In this document: positions 1-6,673 of the stretch, piece by piece
Layout: each line of letters begins with the position of its first letter
Position numbering within the stretch: the stretch's first letter is position 1
Assembly: GCA_016287975.1 (NCBI GenBank)
Contig: JAEEXV010000091.1
Location: forward strand, 1-8,104
DNA: 8,104 nucleotides
Direction of reading: 5' to 3'
DNA from: Lentisphaeria bacterium
Lineage (GTDB): Bacteria; Verrucomicrobiota; Lentisphaeria; Oligosphaerales; Oligosphaeraceae
Program-made: the position numbers and the translations under genes
The notes under the pieces: model-generated
Database searches by the model: none
The model's input: only the letters and a program-made list of their open reading frames with translations
What the model was told of the DNA's origin: nothing

Positions 1-2
1 AC

Positions 3-83
3 GGCACCTGCGACGAAGTCCGCTTCATCAACATCCTCCCAAAGGGCGGCCACTCCTTCGTCGACGACATCCTCGCCACCCAG
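3..83 (+). repeat. End of first copy of the intragenic LamG-like module
   Basis: This stretch encodes 27 residues, 22 of which match those encoded at 618-698. The offset is exactly 615 bp (205 codons). The DNA is also closely similar, with shared runs such as cgcttcatcaacatcctcc. Only the end of the first copy is visible; the rest lies left of the window. Confidence 0.85.
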
Positions 84-3035
84 CCCGACGCCGCCCCGAC
101 GCCACCCGACGCCCGCGTCCTCCTGAAACAGGACTTCGACGGCGCCCCCTTCGCCCCTGGCCCGATGGGCAACACCCCGCACTGGCGCATCTACCGCTCC
201 AATCCAGGGGACTTCACCATCGTGTCCAGCCCCGCCGCCTCCGCCCCGCACGCGATGAAGGTGCTCCGCCAGACCCTCCCAGGCGCCGCCGCGCTCCGCT
301 TCCACCCCGCCGACGGCTACGACTTCACCGTCGAATGCAAGGTCCTCCTCCCGACTGGCAACGGAATCGTGCTGCATCTCCTCCAGGACCGCGCCGCCCG
401 CCCCTTCGCGGGCGTCCTGCTGCAGGCCGCCAGGAAGCCTTCTGGCTATACCGCCAACCAGGGATGGCTCGGCGACCAGGACCTCCCCCCCCTGCCTGTC
501 GACGAGTGGTTCACCTTCCGCCTCTCCTTCGACAGCGCCGCCAGGTGCTACCGCCTCGCCTTCATCGACAGCACAGGCCTACACGAAGGCAAAGCCGCCT
601 ATCCCGTGGTCATCGACGGCCTCTGCGACGAGATCCGCTTCATCAACATCCTCCCCAAAGGATGCCACTCCTTCGTCGACGACATCGTCATCACCCAGGG
701 CGAACGCCCCGCCCTCGCGGGGCGCACCTTCCTCAACCCCCGCGCCTCCGCCACCCCGCCCACCCTCGCCGCACTCCTCGCGGGACAAGGCCAGGCACGC
801 CATGACGCCGCGCCAGGCGCCCCCGTCGAAATCGAGTTCTCGCCCGAAGCCGACCTGGGCGCAGTGCTCCTCGCCGCCGCCGACAACCGCCCGCTCCCGA
901 AATTCTCGCTCAGGGCCATGAACTCGCTGGGGCACTGGGTCGTCCTCGGAGACGCCTTCTCCTGCGACGCCAACGGCTTCCTCGCGCTGCCTCCCGCCCG
1001 CAAGCTCGTGAAGCTGCAGATCACCTTCGCCGCCCCCGTCGTCCTCGCCGCCTGCCGTCTCTATTCCCCCCTCGCCGCAGGCCAGGGCGCCCTCGACCAG
1101 GAGTTCGCCAGGAAACTCGACGCCGAATACCGCCTCCCCGTCTACGATCGGCAGTATCCTGGCCACGACCGCGCCCGCCTCACCCTCGTCAACCACACCG
1201 CGCAGCCCCTCCCCGTCCGCATCACCCTGCAGGAACGCGCCACCGCCAAGGACTTCGGCGCCCGCGAGGCCACCCTCCCGCCTGGCGCAACCGACCTCTT
1301 CTTCGACCTCAAGACAATGCCCAACGGCGAATATCTGACCCGCATCAGCGACAACTCCGACCCCGCCGCCACCAGGCACGGCACCCTTGAACGCCTCCTC
1401 CGCCACCGCACCTCGCCCCCCTGCACCGCCTCCCCGCGCCGCGAGGTCACTGGCCAGAAGATCTTCTTCCCCGACGGCTTCTACCTCGCCGAACACCAGG
1501 GCGTCTCCTTCGTCCCAGGCACCGCCGAAAAGCACCTCGTCGTCCAAGGCAAGCCTGGCGAAGACGACCCATACATCTACATGGGCGAGAACATCTTCCT
1601 TGACCGCGACGGGCGCGTGCGCGTGAACTACCACACGCAGGACCGCCTCTGGCGGATCGCCTCCACCCGTCCGTTCAACGCCGTCGCCCTCGACGACACC
1701 CTCGACCGCTGGCAGGTCGCCGAAGGCCGCGCCGACGTCCCGCCGCAGAGCCGCCCCTCCGACCCGCGCCTCCCCGCCGCCGCACGCCCCGACTGGCACC
1801 GCAAGCCAGGCCCCGACGGCAAAATCGCCTACCACTTCTACGACCCCGCCAAGGACGGTCCCGTCAAACTCAGCCAGGTCAACCTCGACATGATCAGCCC
1901 CGCCGCGCCTGGCACCGCAGGATACCAGCAGTATGACTGGCAGGTGCTGCGGCCCGCCGCCTGCACCATCTGGCCCGTCTGGTACAAGGCCCCTGGCGAA
2001 GCCGTCATCCTCTCCCGCACCCCCCTCGTCGACACCTTCCCCCCCAGCGGCGCCCTCGAACCACCGAACTCAGGCAGCGACCTCGGATTCGGGCAGTGGC
2101 TCTCCGACGACGGCAAGACCCTATTCATGGGCCACGGACGCCATCTCATCCGCTCCATGCCCTACGTCGCCCGCTACGACAACCTCCACGACCGCGCCCG
2201 CATCGTCGCCGTCTGGCGCACCACCGACGGCCTCCACTGGGAGCAGAACTATGTCGCCCCGCCCTCCGAAAACCTTCCCCCCGCCGACCAGAGCTACGGC
2301 GGCCGCCAGGTCCGCGTCCCCGACGGCGCAGGCCTCCAGATCGCCTTCTTCAACCGCTACAGCGCCTTCTACCAGCAGATCTCCTGGGAAATCATCTATT
2401 CCTGGGACGGCTTCCGCTGGACCCGCTTCCAGGACCAGCCGCAGTTCATGCCCAACGGCCCCTTCGGCGACTGGTTCCACGGCGGCGGCTACATCGGCGG
2501 CGCCGCCGTCGAAAAGGACGGCAAGTACTACTACCTCATGTGCTGGTGCAACGACCACTACCATTTCCAGAGCGAGATCGTCCATGGCAGCGCCAAAACC
2601 GCCGCGGGCTTCACCGCCGACTACATGAAGCGCCGCTACGCCCCCCGCCACCTGGAGGAATGGCCGTTCTTCCAGAAGAACTTCGGCGGCGACTGGGAAA
2701 AACTCGCCGCCCACACCCGCGCCGCAACCTCCGCCATCGGCGTCGCCGTCTTCCGAAAGGACGGATATTTCTCCGCCAACGCCGGCGACACCCCCGCGCG
2801 GCTGCTCACCGTCCCCCTCCGCGCAAACGGCGCGCTGAAGGTCAATGCGGCCGTCGGCCAGGGCGGGCACCTCGTGATACGGCTGCTCCAGAACGGCCGC
2901 CCGCTCCCTGGCTTCGAAAAGCGCCTCGGCCCCTGCGACGGCGTCGAGCTCGCGGTCTTCCCCGCCCTCCCGCAGGGCGACTTCCAGGTCGAAGTCACCA
3001 TGCGGAACACCCGTCTCTACACGTTGATATTCTGA
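3..3035 (+). CDS. Large multi-domain carbohydrate-active-type protein (LamG-like repeats, sialidase-like propeller, C-terminal beta-sandwich), 5' partial
   Basis: The frame is open from the left edge to the TGA at 3033-3035, giving 1010 visible residues. An ATG at 165 lies inside a conserved domain and is not the start. Residues 1-27 (GTCDEVRFINILPKGGHSF...) recur at 206-232 (GLCDEIRFINILPKGCHSF...), so at least two copies of a ~205-residue concanavalin/LamG-like module are present. Residues ~260-350 resemble a discoidin-like beta-sandwich. Residues ~480-890 look like a sialidase/glycosidase beta-propeller, with Asp-box-like turns at 740-746 (TTDGLHW) and 800-806 (SWDGFRW) and many aromatics. 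Residues ~914-1010 (DGYFSAN..., ending NTRLYTLIF) match a terminal beta-sandwich seen on PVC-group glycosidases. The likely role is binding and perhaps hydrolysing an extracellular glycan. The catalytic residues and substrate are not identifiable, and a signal peptide would lie upstream of the window. Codons are overwhelmingly C-ending. The gene converges on the receiver-protein gene and its last codons lie inside the 96-bp repeat. Confidence 0.8.
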   Translation, partial: GTCDEVRFINILPKGGHSFVDDILATQPDAAPTPPDARVLLKQDFDGAPFAPGPMGNTPHWRIYRSNPGDFTIVSSPAASAPHAMKVLRQTLPGAAALRFHPADGYDFTVECKVLLPTGNGIVLHLLQDRAARPFAGVLLQAARKPSGYTANQGWLGDQDLPPLPVDEWFTFRLSFDSAARCYRLAFIDSTGLHEGKAAYPVVIDGLCDEIRFINILPKGCHSFVDDIVITQGERPALAGRTFLNPRASATPPTLAALLAGQGQARHDAAPGAPVEIEFSPEADLGAVLLAAADNRPLPKFSLRAMNSLGHWVVLGDAFSCDANGFLALPPARKLVKLQITFAAPVVLAACRLYSPLAAGQGALDQEFARKLDAEYRLPVYDRQYPGHDRARLTLVNHTAQPLPVRITLQERATAKDFGAREATLPPGATDLFFDLKTMPNGEYLTRISDNSDPAATRHGTLERLLRHRTSPPCTASPRREVTGQKIFFPDGFYLAEHQGVSFVPGTAEKHLVVQGKPGEDDPYIYMGENIFLDRDGRVRVNYHTQDRLWRIASTRPFNAVALDDTLDRWQVAEGRADVPPQSRPSDPRLPAAARPDWHRKPGPDGKIAYHFYDPAKDGPVKLSQVNLDMISPAAPGTAGYQQYDWQVLRPAACTIWPVWYKAPGEAVILSRTPLVDTFPPSGALEPPNSGSDLGFGQWLSDDGKTLFMGHGRHLIRSMPYVARYDNLHDRARIVAVWRTTDGLHWEQNYVAPPSENLPPADQSYGGRQVRVPDGAGLQIAFFNRYSAFYQQISWEIIYSWDGFRWTRFQDQPQFMPNGPFGDWFHGGGYIGGAAVEKDGKYYYLMCWCNDHYHFQSEIVHGSAKTAAGFTADYMKRRYAPRHLEEWPFFQKNFGGDWEKLAAHTRAATSAIGVAVFRKDGYFSANAGDTPARLLTVPLRANGALKVNAAVGQGGHLVIRLLQNGRPLPGFEKRLGPCDGVELAVFPALPQGDFQVEVTMRNTRLYTLIF
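618..698 (+). repeat. End of second copy of the intragenic LamG-like module
   Basis: This is the partner of positions 3-83. It closes a beta-sandwich module that begins near position 120 (residues ~40-232 of the visible protein). The linker between the copies (PDAAPTPPDA) is Pro/Ala-rich, as expected between tandem extracellular domains. Confidence 0.85.
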
Positions 3036-3105
3036 GGACGCGGCCTACGCCTTCGCGAAGATCTCGCGGATCTTCCGCGCCAGGTCGGCCAGGCGGTAGG
3101 GCTTG
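3010..3105. repeat. Left copy of perfect 96-bp direct repeat
   Basis: Every base from 3010 to 3105 equals the base 1296 positions further on (4306-4401), and the identity stops sharply at both ends. The copy holds the last codons of the plus-strand gene (RLYTLIF and stop), a 9-bp gap, and, read on the minus strand, the last 19 codons and stop of the receiver gene. It contains a perfect 10-bp palindrome (cttcgcgaag, 3051-3060) and a 6-bp stem with a 3-nt loop (3065-3079). Both dyads lie in coding sequence and may be chance. Confidence 0.97.
3045..3105 (-). pseudogene. Displaced 3' remnant of the receiver-domain gene
   Basis: Read on the minus strand, this piece encodes KPYRLADLARKIREIFAKA and a stop, identical to the C-terminus of the kinase-like/receiver protein ending at 4341. 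Upstream of 3105 the sequence switches to the inserted segment, so this copy has lost the rest of its gene. The functional 3' end is the right-hand copy. The frame runs on into the insert, giving a chimeric 79-codon reading frame up to a GTG at 3284, which is probably not a real gene. Confidence 0.8.
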
Positions 3106-3280
3106 ACGGGGGAGGTCCTTGGACATGGTCGAGATGCATGACTTTCCTGCCCAGGAATGTCGCGCATCTTTTCGGGGACCTCCCCACACGCTTCCAGCGT
3201 GTCTGCATTATGAAGGGCTGTTACAGACCTTCGTGGGGTTCGAGATACGCCATCGTTTGGCAGCCAAGCGGGTTGAACAG

Positions 3281-4036
3281 TCACTTTGCCTGCAGTTCGG
3301 CGGCTGCGGTCTGCAGTGCGGCAATCAGGGCGTTCAGGAAGCCGAATTTGCCATAGCCTCGTCTGCGGGTGAAACTGGGATGGTCGGTGTCAAGGAGAAT
3401 CTGTTCCGCACCGTTGCGCCAGTACCTGACGATTCCGAACTTCGTTGACAAAGGCAGATCCTGCACGGCGTTGGGGAAGGAATCCCGAATCATGCCGAAG
3501 GTGCCGCCGCAGATGATGACCTCGGGTGAAAAGAGTGTCAGTTGCCTGGCGACAATGTCTTTCCAATAGCCCTGGTAGCAGGAGGCGACAAAGGCGTCGT
3601 TCGATTGTGTCGTCCCTGGCATCTTGCTCAGGTTAATCCAAGCTATCGACTTGATTTCGTCAATGACTTTCGCCCCATTTGCCTTCTCAACTGCGCCATC
3701 CAGAAGATGGCCATGCCGGAAGCCATGCAGGACACTTGCCATGTTCCGCCAGGTTGGATTTGCGAAACGCTTTTCGTGCTCCGCGATAAACTCCTTGGCG
3801 ATCGGCGACCAACCACCTCCAGATGGAATGCTGGGCTCATCGTAGGGTTCCTTCAATACCCACGCGATTTTCAAACTTGAACGAAGATAGGCGTCAATGT
3901 CGGACACCCCGTCAAACATCGGCCGCAGAGAAGAGGTTGCCAGCCCTTTTTCCTTGGCCCGTTCGTCTATCAACAAAAAGATGCGTTCTTGCTCTGATGA
4001 CAACGTCGATTTGTCCATTAGGGGAATGTGATGCAT
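3281..4036 (-). CDS. Uracil-DNA-glycosylase-fold-like protein, family uncharacterised
   Basis: 251 residues if started at the ATG at 4036 (MHHIPLMDKS). A second ATG at 4018 (MDKSTLSSEQ) gives 245. Neither has a convincing ribosome binding site. The motif order fits the UDG superfamily: AWVLKEPYDEP (58-68) at the place of the water-activating GxDPY-type motif, AWINLSKMPG (132-141), a hydrophobic strand ending in glycines (PEVIICGGTF, 171-180), and DHPS (218-221) matching the HPS leucine-loop motif. A Gly-rich turn with Trp (PSGGGWS, 71-77) follows motif one. Members of the UDG superfamily remove uracil or damaged bases from DNA, but this branch is diverged, so glycosylase activity is not assured. 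Codon use and GC differ strongly from all neighbours, and it is the only complete gene in the repeat-flanked insert, which points to horizontal acquisition. Confidence 0.75.
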   Translation of the reverse strand: MHHIPLMDKSTLSSEQERIFLLIDERAKEKGLATSSLRPMFDGVSDIDAYLRSSLKIAWVLKEPYDEPSIPSGGGWSPIAKEFIAEHEKRFANPTWRNMASVLHGFRHGHLLDGAVEKANGAKVIDEIKSIAWINLSKMPGTTQSNDAFVASCYQGYWKDIVARQLTLFSPEVIICGGTFGMIRDSFPNAVQDLPLSTKFGIVRYWRNGAEQILLDTDHPSFTRRRGYGKFGFLNALIAALQTAAAELQAK

Positions 4037-4305
4037 GGCAAGAGATTGTAGTAAGATAGATAGGATTGATTGCTGAGTAACGATTCAGAACCCCACACCA
4101 TGTGAGGCGATTGACTATTACGTAAAATAACAGCGCAATATGATTTTGCCAGTCGCCATGGGCAAAATAGTTGCGGAGGGAGCGCCTTGAAGCGCGACGC
4201 CCATTCATGGATGGGGCGAAATTCCTCGACTCCAATCAGTTCCATAAGGAAGTGCGCGCAAACCGCCTCCCCGCCTACGACGGCACTACCCCGCAGACAG
4301 TCGCG
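4037..4305. other. Non-coding upstream part of the insert
   Basis: No convincing gene was found. The half next to the UDG-like gene (4037-4170) is AT-rich and is where its promoter should lie on the minus strand, but I cannot pick a clear -35/-10 pair. The half next to the right repeat (4170-4305) is GC-rich again. On the plus strand it has an open stretch reading FHKEVRANRLPAYDG in front of the repeat, which weakly resembles FARKLDAEYRLPVYDR of the sugar-active protein (encoded near 1108-1151). It could be a fragment of a related gene or chance similarity. Confidence 0.45.
4143..4168. repeat. Inverted repeat upstream of the UDG-like gene
   Basis: ATTTTGCC at 4143-4150 is the exact reverse complement of GGCAAAAT at 4161-4168, with a 10-nt spacer. 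It lies about 107-132 bp upstream of the 4036 start. There is no T-tract on either side to suggest a terminator. It could be an operator or a recombinase/protein binding site; one 8-bp match could also be chance. Confidence 0.4.
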
Positions 4306-4401
4306 CCCGTCTCTACACGTTGATATTCTGAGGACGCGGCCTACGCCTTCGCGAAGATCTCGCGGATCTTCCGCGCCAGGTCGGCCAGGCGGTAGGGCTT
4401 G
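4306..4401. repeat. Right copy of perfect 96-bp direct repeat
   Basis: Identical to 3010-3105. This copy is contiguous with the intact receiver gene, so it supplies that gene's real 3' end. It also carries a duplicate of the last codons and stop of the plus-strand gene (4308-4331), now without the rest of that gene. The 10-bp palindrome recurs at 4347-4356. Confidence 0.97.
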
Positions 4402-5531
4402 CGCAGGAAGCCCGCCGCCCCCGAGTCCATGATGTCCTGGATCGCGTCCTCCGAGACATAGCCGCTGGAGGCCAGCACCCGCACCTTCGGGTCGAGTTCC
4501 TTGAGGATGAAGAAGGTCTCGCGGCCGCCCATGTTCGGCATCAGCATGTCCAGGATCACCAGGTCGATCTTGCCAGGGTTCGCGCCGTAGATCTCCACCG
4601 CCTCCTTGCCGTCCCCCGCCAGGATCACCTGGTAGCCCAGCGTCTGGAGCATGTCCATCAGCACATCCCAGATCATGTCCTCGTCGTCGACCAGCAGAAT
4701 CGTCTTGGCCTCCGCCGCATTGTCCCAGCGGTAGCGGTCCATCTCGTCCGCCTCGCCGTCCCACTCCTTGAGCACGGGGAAGAAGAGCACGGCGCTCTGC
4801 TCGGGGAAGCGCTCCGAATAGTAGAGGCGTCCGCCATTGCCGCAGGCGGCGCCGTTCCACTTGGCCGCCAGCAGCGCCCCCGCCTCCGACTGCGCCAGCG
4901 GGGCGTCGCGGAACGGCCGCAGCTCCCTGGGCGTCGGCAGCTCCGCCCCAGGCGGCAGAATCGACAGTTCCACCACCTCCATCGCGCCGATCTCCGCGCC
5001 CTCCCCCGTCTCGCCCGCGTGCAGCTGCCGATGCTCGGCGGCGCTCAGGTTCCGCTGCCGCGTCGCCACCTGCCAGGCCCTGGGCGCGCCCTCACCGCCC
5101 AGTTGGTGCAGCACATCCAGCAGCAGTTCCTGCAGGGAGAAGGCATCCCCCCTGACCAGCAGGCCATCCTCCAGACGCTCCTCCAGCCTGGCGGCCTCCC
5201 CCACGTCCCGCCGATAGCGGTCGAGCACCCCCGAGGCCAGAAGCGACAGGTTCAGCCGCTCGCCGCGCCCCATGAGCGGCGTCTCCTGCAGCACCCGCGC
5301 GACCAGGCGCCGCATCCGCTCCAGTTCCTGCCGCATCTGCCGCAGATAGTCGACGTTCCCGCCGCGCATCTCCAACTCGTCCTCCAGCAGGTCGTTGTAG
5401 CTCGCGGCCTTGCCAAGCCCGCCGTCCAGATCCTTGCAGATCCCCAGCAGCAGCGCCCGCATGGCATTGAACTCGCCTGGCGCATCCAGGAGCGCCAGCT
5501 CCTGCTGCTTGTCGGCATTCTGGTTGTCCAT
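4341..5531 (-). CDS. Kinase-like (degenerate) plus receiver-domain signalling protein
   Basis: 396 residues from the ATG at 5531, chosen because a strong GGAGG lies 6 nt upstream; an in-frame TTG at 5549 lies on the far side of that site. Residues 276-396 form a complete receiver domain: acidic pair D282/D283, phospho-acceptor D328 in VILDML, S355 in ASSGY, and K378 in LRKPY. Residues ~20-255 follow the layout of a histidine-kinase dimerisation plus ATPase core, but the usual GxxHDFNN-type box reads GICKDLDGGL, with Lys33 where the phospho-acceptor His should be. The N-box and clear G-boxes are missing, and only a trace of the terminal GGRL...FFPV strands remains (233-253). It is therefore probably a pseudokinase acting as a sensor or scaffold for its own receiver. 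It has no DNA-binding domain or membrane segment. It lies 39 nt downstream of tsaD on the same strand. Its 3' end is duplicated beyond the insert. Confidence 0.85.
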   Translation of the reverse strand: MDNQNADKQQELALLDAPGEFNAMRALLLGICKDLDGGLGKAASYNDLLEDELEMRGGNVDYLRQMRQELERMRRLVARVLQETPLMGRGERLNLSLLASGVLDRYRRDVGEAARLEERLEDGLLVRGDAFSLQELLLDVLHQLGGEGAPRAWQVATRQRNLSAAEHRQLHAGETGEGAEIGAMEVVELSILPPGAELPTPRELRPFRDAPLAQSEAGALLAAKWNGAACGNGGRLYYSERFPEQSAVLFFPVLKEWDGEADEMDRYRWDNAAEAKTILLVDDEDMIWDVLMDMLQTLGYQVILAGDGKEAVEIYGANPGKIDLVILDMLMPNMGGRETFFILKELDPKVRVLASSGYVSEDAIQDIMDSGAAGFLRKPYRLADLARKIREIFAKA

Positions 5532-5534
5532 CGC

Positions 5535-5542
5535 TTTCCTCC
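5535..5542 (-). promoter_or_regulatory. Ribosome binding site of the kinase-like/receiver gene
   Basis: On the minus strand this reads GGAGGAAA, with the GGAGG core 6 nt before the ATG at 5531. It is the strongest Shine-Dalgarno sequence in the gene train and fixes the start at MDNQNADKQQ. Confidence 0.8.
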
Positions 5543-5570
5543 GTTGCAAGGGGTGGGATTTCTCGGGGAA

Positions 5571-6665
5571 CTACAGGACGGCGGACGGCCGCTCCTGCGG
5601 CGCGTCGCACGCAAACGGGAAGACGCCCAAATCGGCGGGCAGCCGCGCCGCGACTGGCGCATCCAGGCCGTCCGCCCAGCCGCGCCGCAGGTAGTGCCAG
5701 CCCAGCCCGCCGATCATCGCGGCATTGTCGGTGCAGTATTTCGGCGGGGCCAGCAGCAACTTCAGGCTGGCGTCCGCGCACGCCTCGGCGAGATGCGCGC
5801 GGAGGTAGCTGTTGCAGGCGACGCCGCCGCAGAGGCACACGAGGCGCGCCCCGAAGCGGCGCGCCGCGTCCATCGCCTTCGCCACCAGCACGTCCATGCA
5901 GGCGGCCTGGTAGCTTGCGCAGACGTCGGCGAGTTCGCGGTCATTCAGTTCAAGGCCCTTGATCGCGTAGAGCAGCGAGGTCTTGACCCCCGAGAAACTG
6001 AAGTCGAAACGGTGCTCTGGCGGCACTGGCCGCCCCCCGCCGCCGCACAGCCCGTGCGGGAACTTGTGGCGGCGCGGATCGCCGTTGCGCGCGAGGCGGT
6101 CGATGATCGGCCCGCCTGGATAGCCCAGCCCCAGGATCTTCGCGGCCTTGTCCAGCGCCTCCCCCGCCGCGTCGTCCAGGGTCGTTCCCACCATCCGCGC
6201 ACGGCCGTCCGCCTCCAGCAGCACCAGCGCCGTGTGGCCGCCAGAGACCACGACGCCCAGCACAGGATAGTTCCCGCGGTCCGCCAGTTCCTCCGGGTGC
6301 TCCAGGAACGAGCCATAGAGATGCCCCTCGAAATGGTTGATGCCGACCACTGGCACGCCCTGCGCCGCCGCCAGCCCCTTGGCATAGGCATTGCCCACCA
6401 GCAGCGCGGGAATCAGCCCTGGATGGCTCGTGATCGCTAGCCCCTCCACGTCGCCCATCGACACCCCTGCCTCGCGCAGCGCCGCCTCCACCACTGGCGT
6501 GATGTTCTTCAGATGCTCGCGCGCCGCCAGTTCCGGGATCACGCCGCCATACGCGGCATGCAACTTGATCTGGCTGCTGATGACGCTGGAGAGCACCTCG
6601 TGCCCGTCCCGTACCAGCGCCGCCGCCGTCTCGTCGCAACTGCTCTCGATTCCCAGCACCAGCAT
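5571..6665 (-). CDS. tsaD: tRNA N6-adenosine threonylcarbamoyltransferase TsaD
   Basis: 364 residues, slightly longer than the usual ~340. TsaD transfers the threonylcarbamoyl group from threonylcarbamoyl-AMP to A37 of ANN-decoding tRNAs (t6A), in the cytoplasm, together with TsaB and TsaE. The family signature is complete: start MLVLGIESSCDETAAALV, VIPELAAREH (42-51), the metal-binding pair H111/H115 in NHFEGHLYG, the nucleotide-binding SGGHT (141-145), DDAAGEALDK (164-173), FSFSGVKTS (222-230), GGVACNSYLR (280-289) and the C-terminal metal-binding Asp313 in CTDNAAMIGG. The start is 8 nt after the stop of the upstream gene, so it is probably translated by coupling; the Shine-Dalgarno is weak. 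No tsaB, tsaC or tsaE is in view. Two of the window's few CCGG sites are in this gene. Confidence 0.97.
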   Translation of the reverse strand: MLVLGIESSCDETAAALVRDGHEVLSSVISSQIKLHAAYGGVIPELAAREHLKNITPVVEAALREAGVSMGDVEGLAITSHPGLIPALLVGNAYAKGLAAAQGVPVVGINHFEGHLYGSFLEHPEELADRGNYPVLGVVVSGGHTALVLLEADGRARMVGTTLDDAAGEALDKAAKILGLGYPGGPIIDRLARNGDPRRHKFPHGLCGGGGRPVPPEHRFDFSFSGVKTSLLYAIKGLELNDRELADVCASYQAACMDVLVAKAMDAARRFGARLVCLCGGVACNSYLRAHLAEACADASLKLLLAPPKYCTDNAAMIGGLGWHYLRRGWADGLDAPVAARLPADLGVFPFACDAPQERPSAVL

Positions 6666-6673
6666 ACCCGCAC

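Larger units (their letters stand above)
3106..4305. mobile_element. Lower-GC inserted segment flanked by the 96-bp direct repeat (putative integrated cassette)
   Basis: The 1200 bp between the two 96-bp copies differ from both sides. GC falls to roughly half by eye, against about two thirds or more in the flanks, and codons in its one gene end freely in A or T. Deleting the segment with one repeat copy joins the convergent genes cleanly. I see no transposase, no integrase and no terminal inverted repeats, so it is not a recognisable insertion sequence. Possible explanations are a non-autonomous cassette integrated by a recombinase acting at the gene 3' ends, illegitimate recombination during DNA uptake, or a misassembly. 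The boundaries are exact only in the sense that they are where the repeat ends. Confidence 0.5.

Noticed and set aside
579..1835. Long minus-strand open frame of about 418 codons opposite the sugar-active gene
   Set aside because: Its Gly/Val/Glu-rich translation is the antisense shadow of a C-ending-codon gene in high-GC DNA. The plus strand has coherent domains here.
2096..3106. Plus-strand open frame of 336 codons overlapping the end of the sugar-active gene
   Set aside because: The translation is Arg/Pro-rich low-complexity sequence, typical of an out-of-frame shadow in GC-rich DNA, and it runs past the real stop into the repeat.
3186..3202. Hairpin acacgc-ttcca-gcgtgt downstream of the UDG-like gene as a terminator
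   Set aside because: The stem is only 6 bp and no T-tract follows on the minus strand, so an intrinsic terminator is not supported.
3125..3448. Plus-strand frame starting at ATG 3125 with GGAGGT 8 nt upstream
   Set aside because: More than half of it lies antisense to the UDG-like gene and the translation resembles no protein. The ribosome-site match is in GC-rich DNA and is probably chance.
4018..4860. Minus-strand open frame of 280 codons across the right repeat junction
   Set aside because: Within 4341-4860 it is the wrong frame of the receiver gene (Gly/Arg/Pro-rich), and beyond the junction it matches nothing recognisable.
5019..6440. Plus-strand open frame of 473 codons opposite tsaD and the receiver gene
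   Set aside because: It is a His/Arg/Gln/Pro-rich antisense shadow, and tsaD on the other strand is unambiguous.
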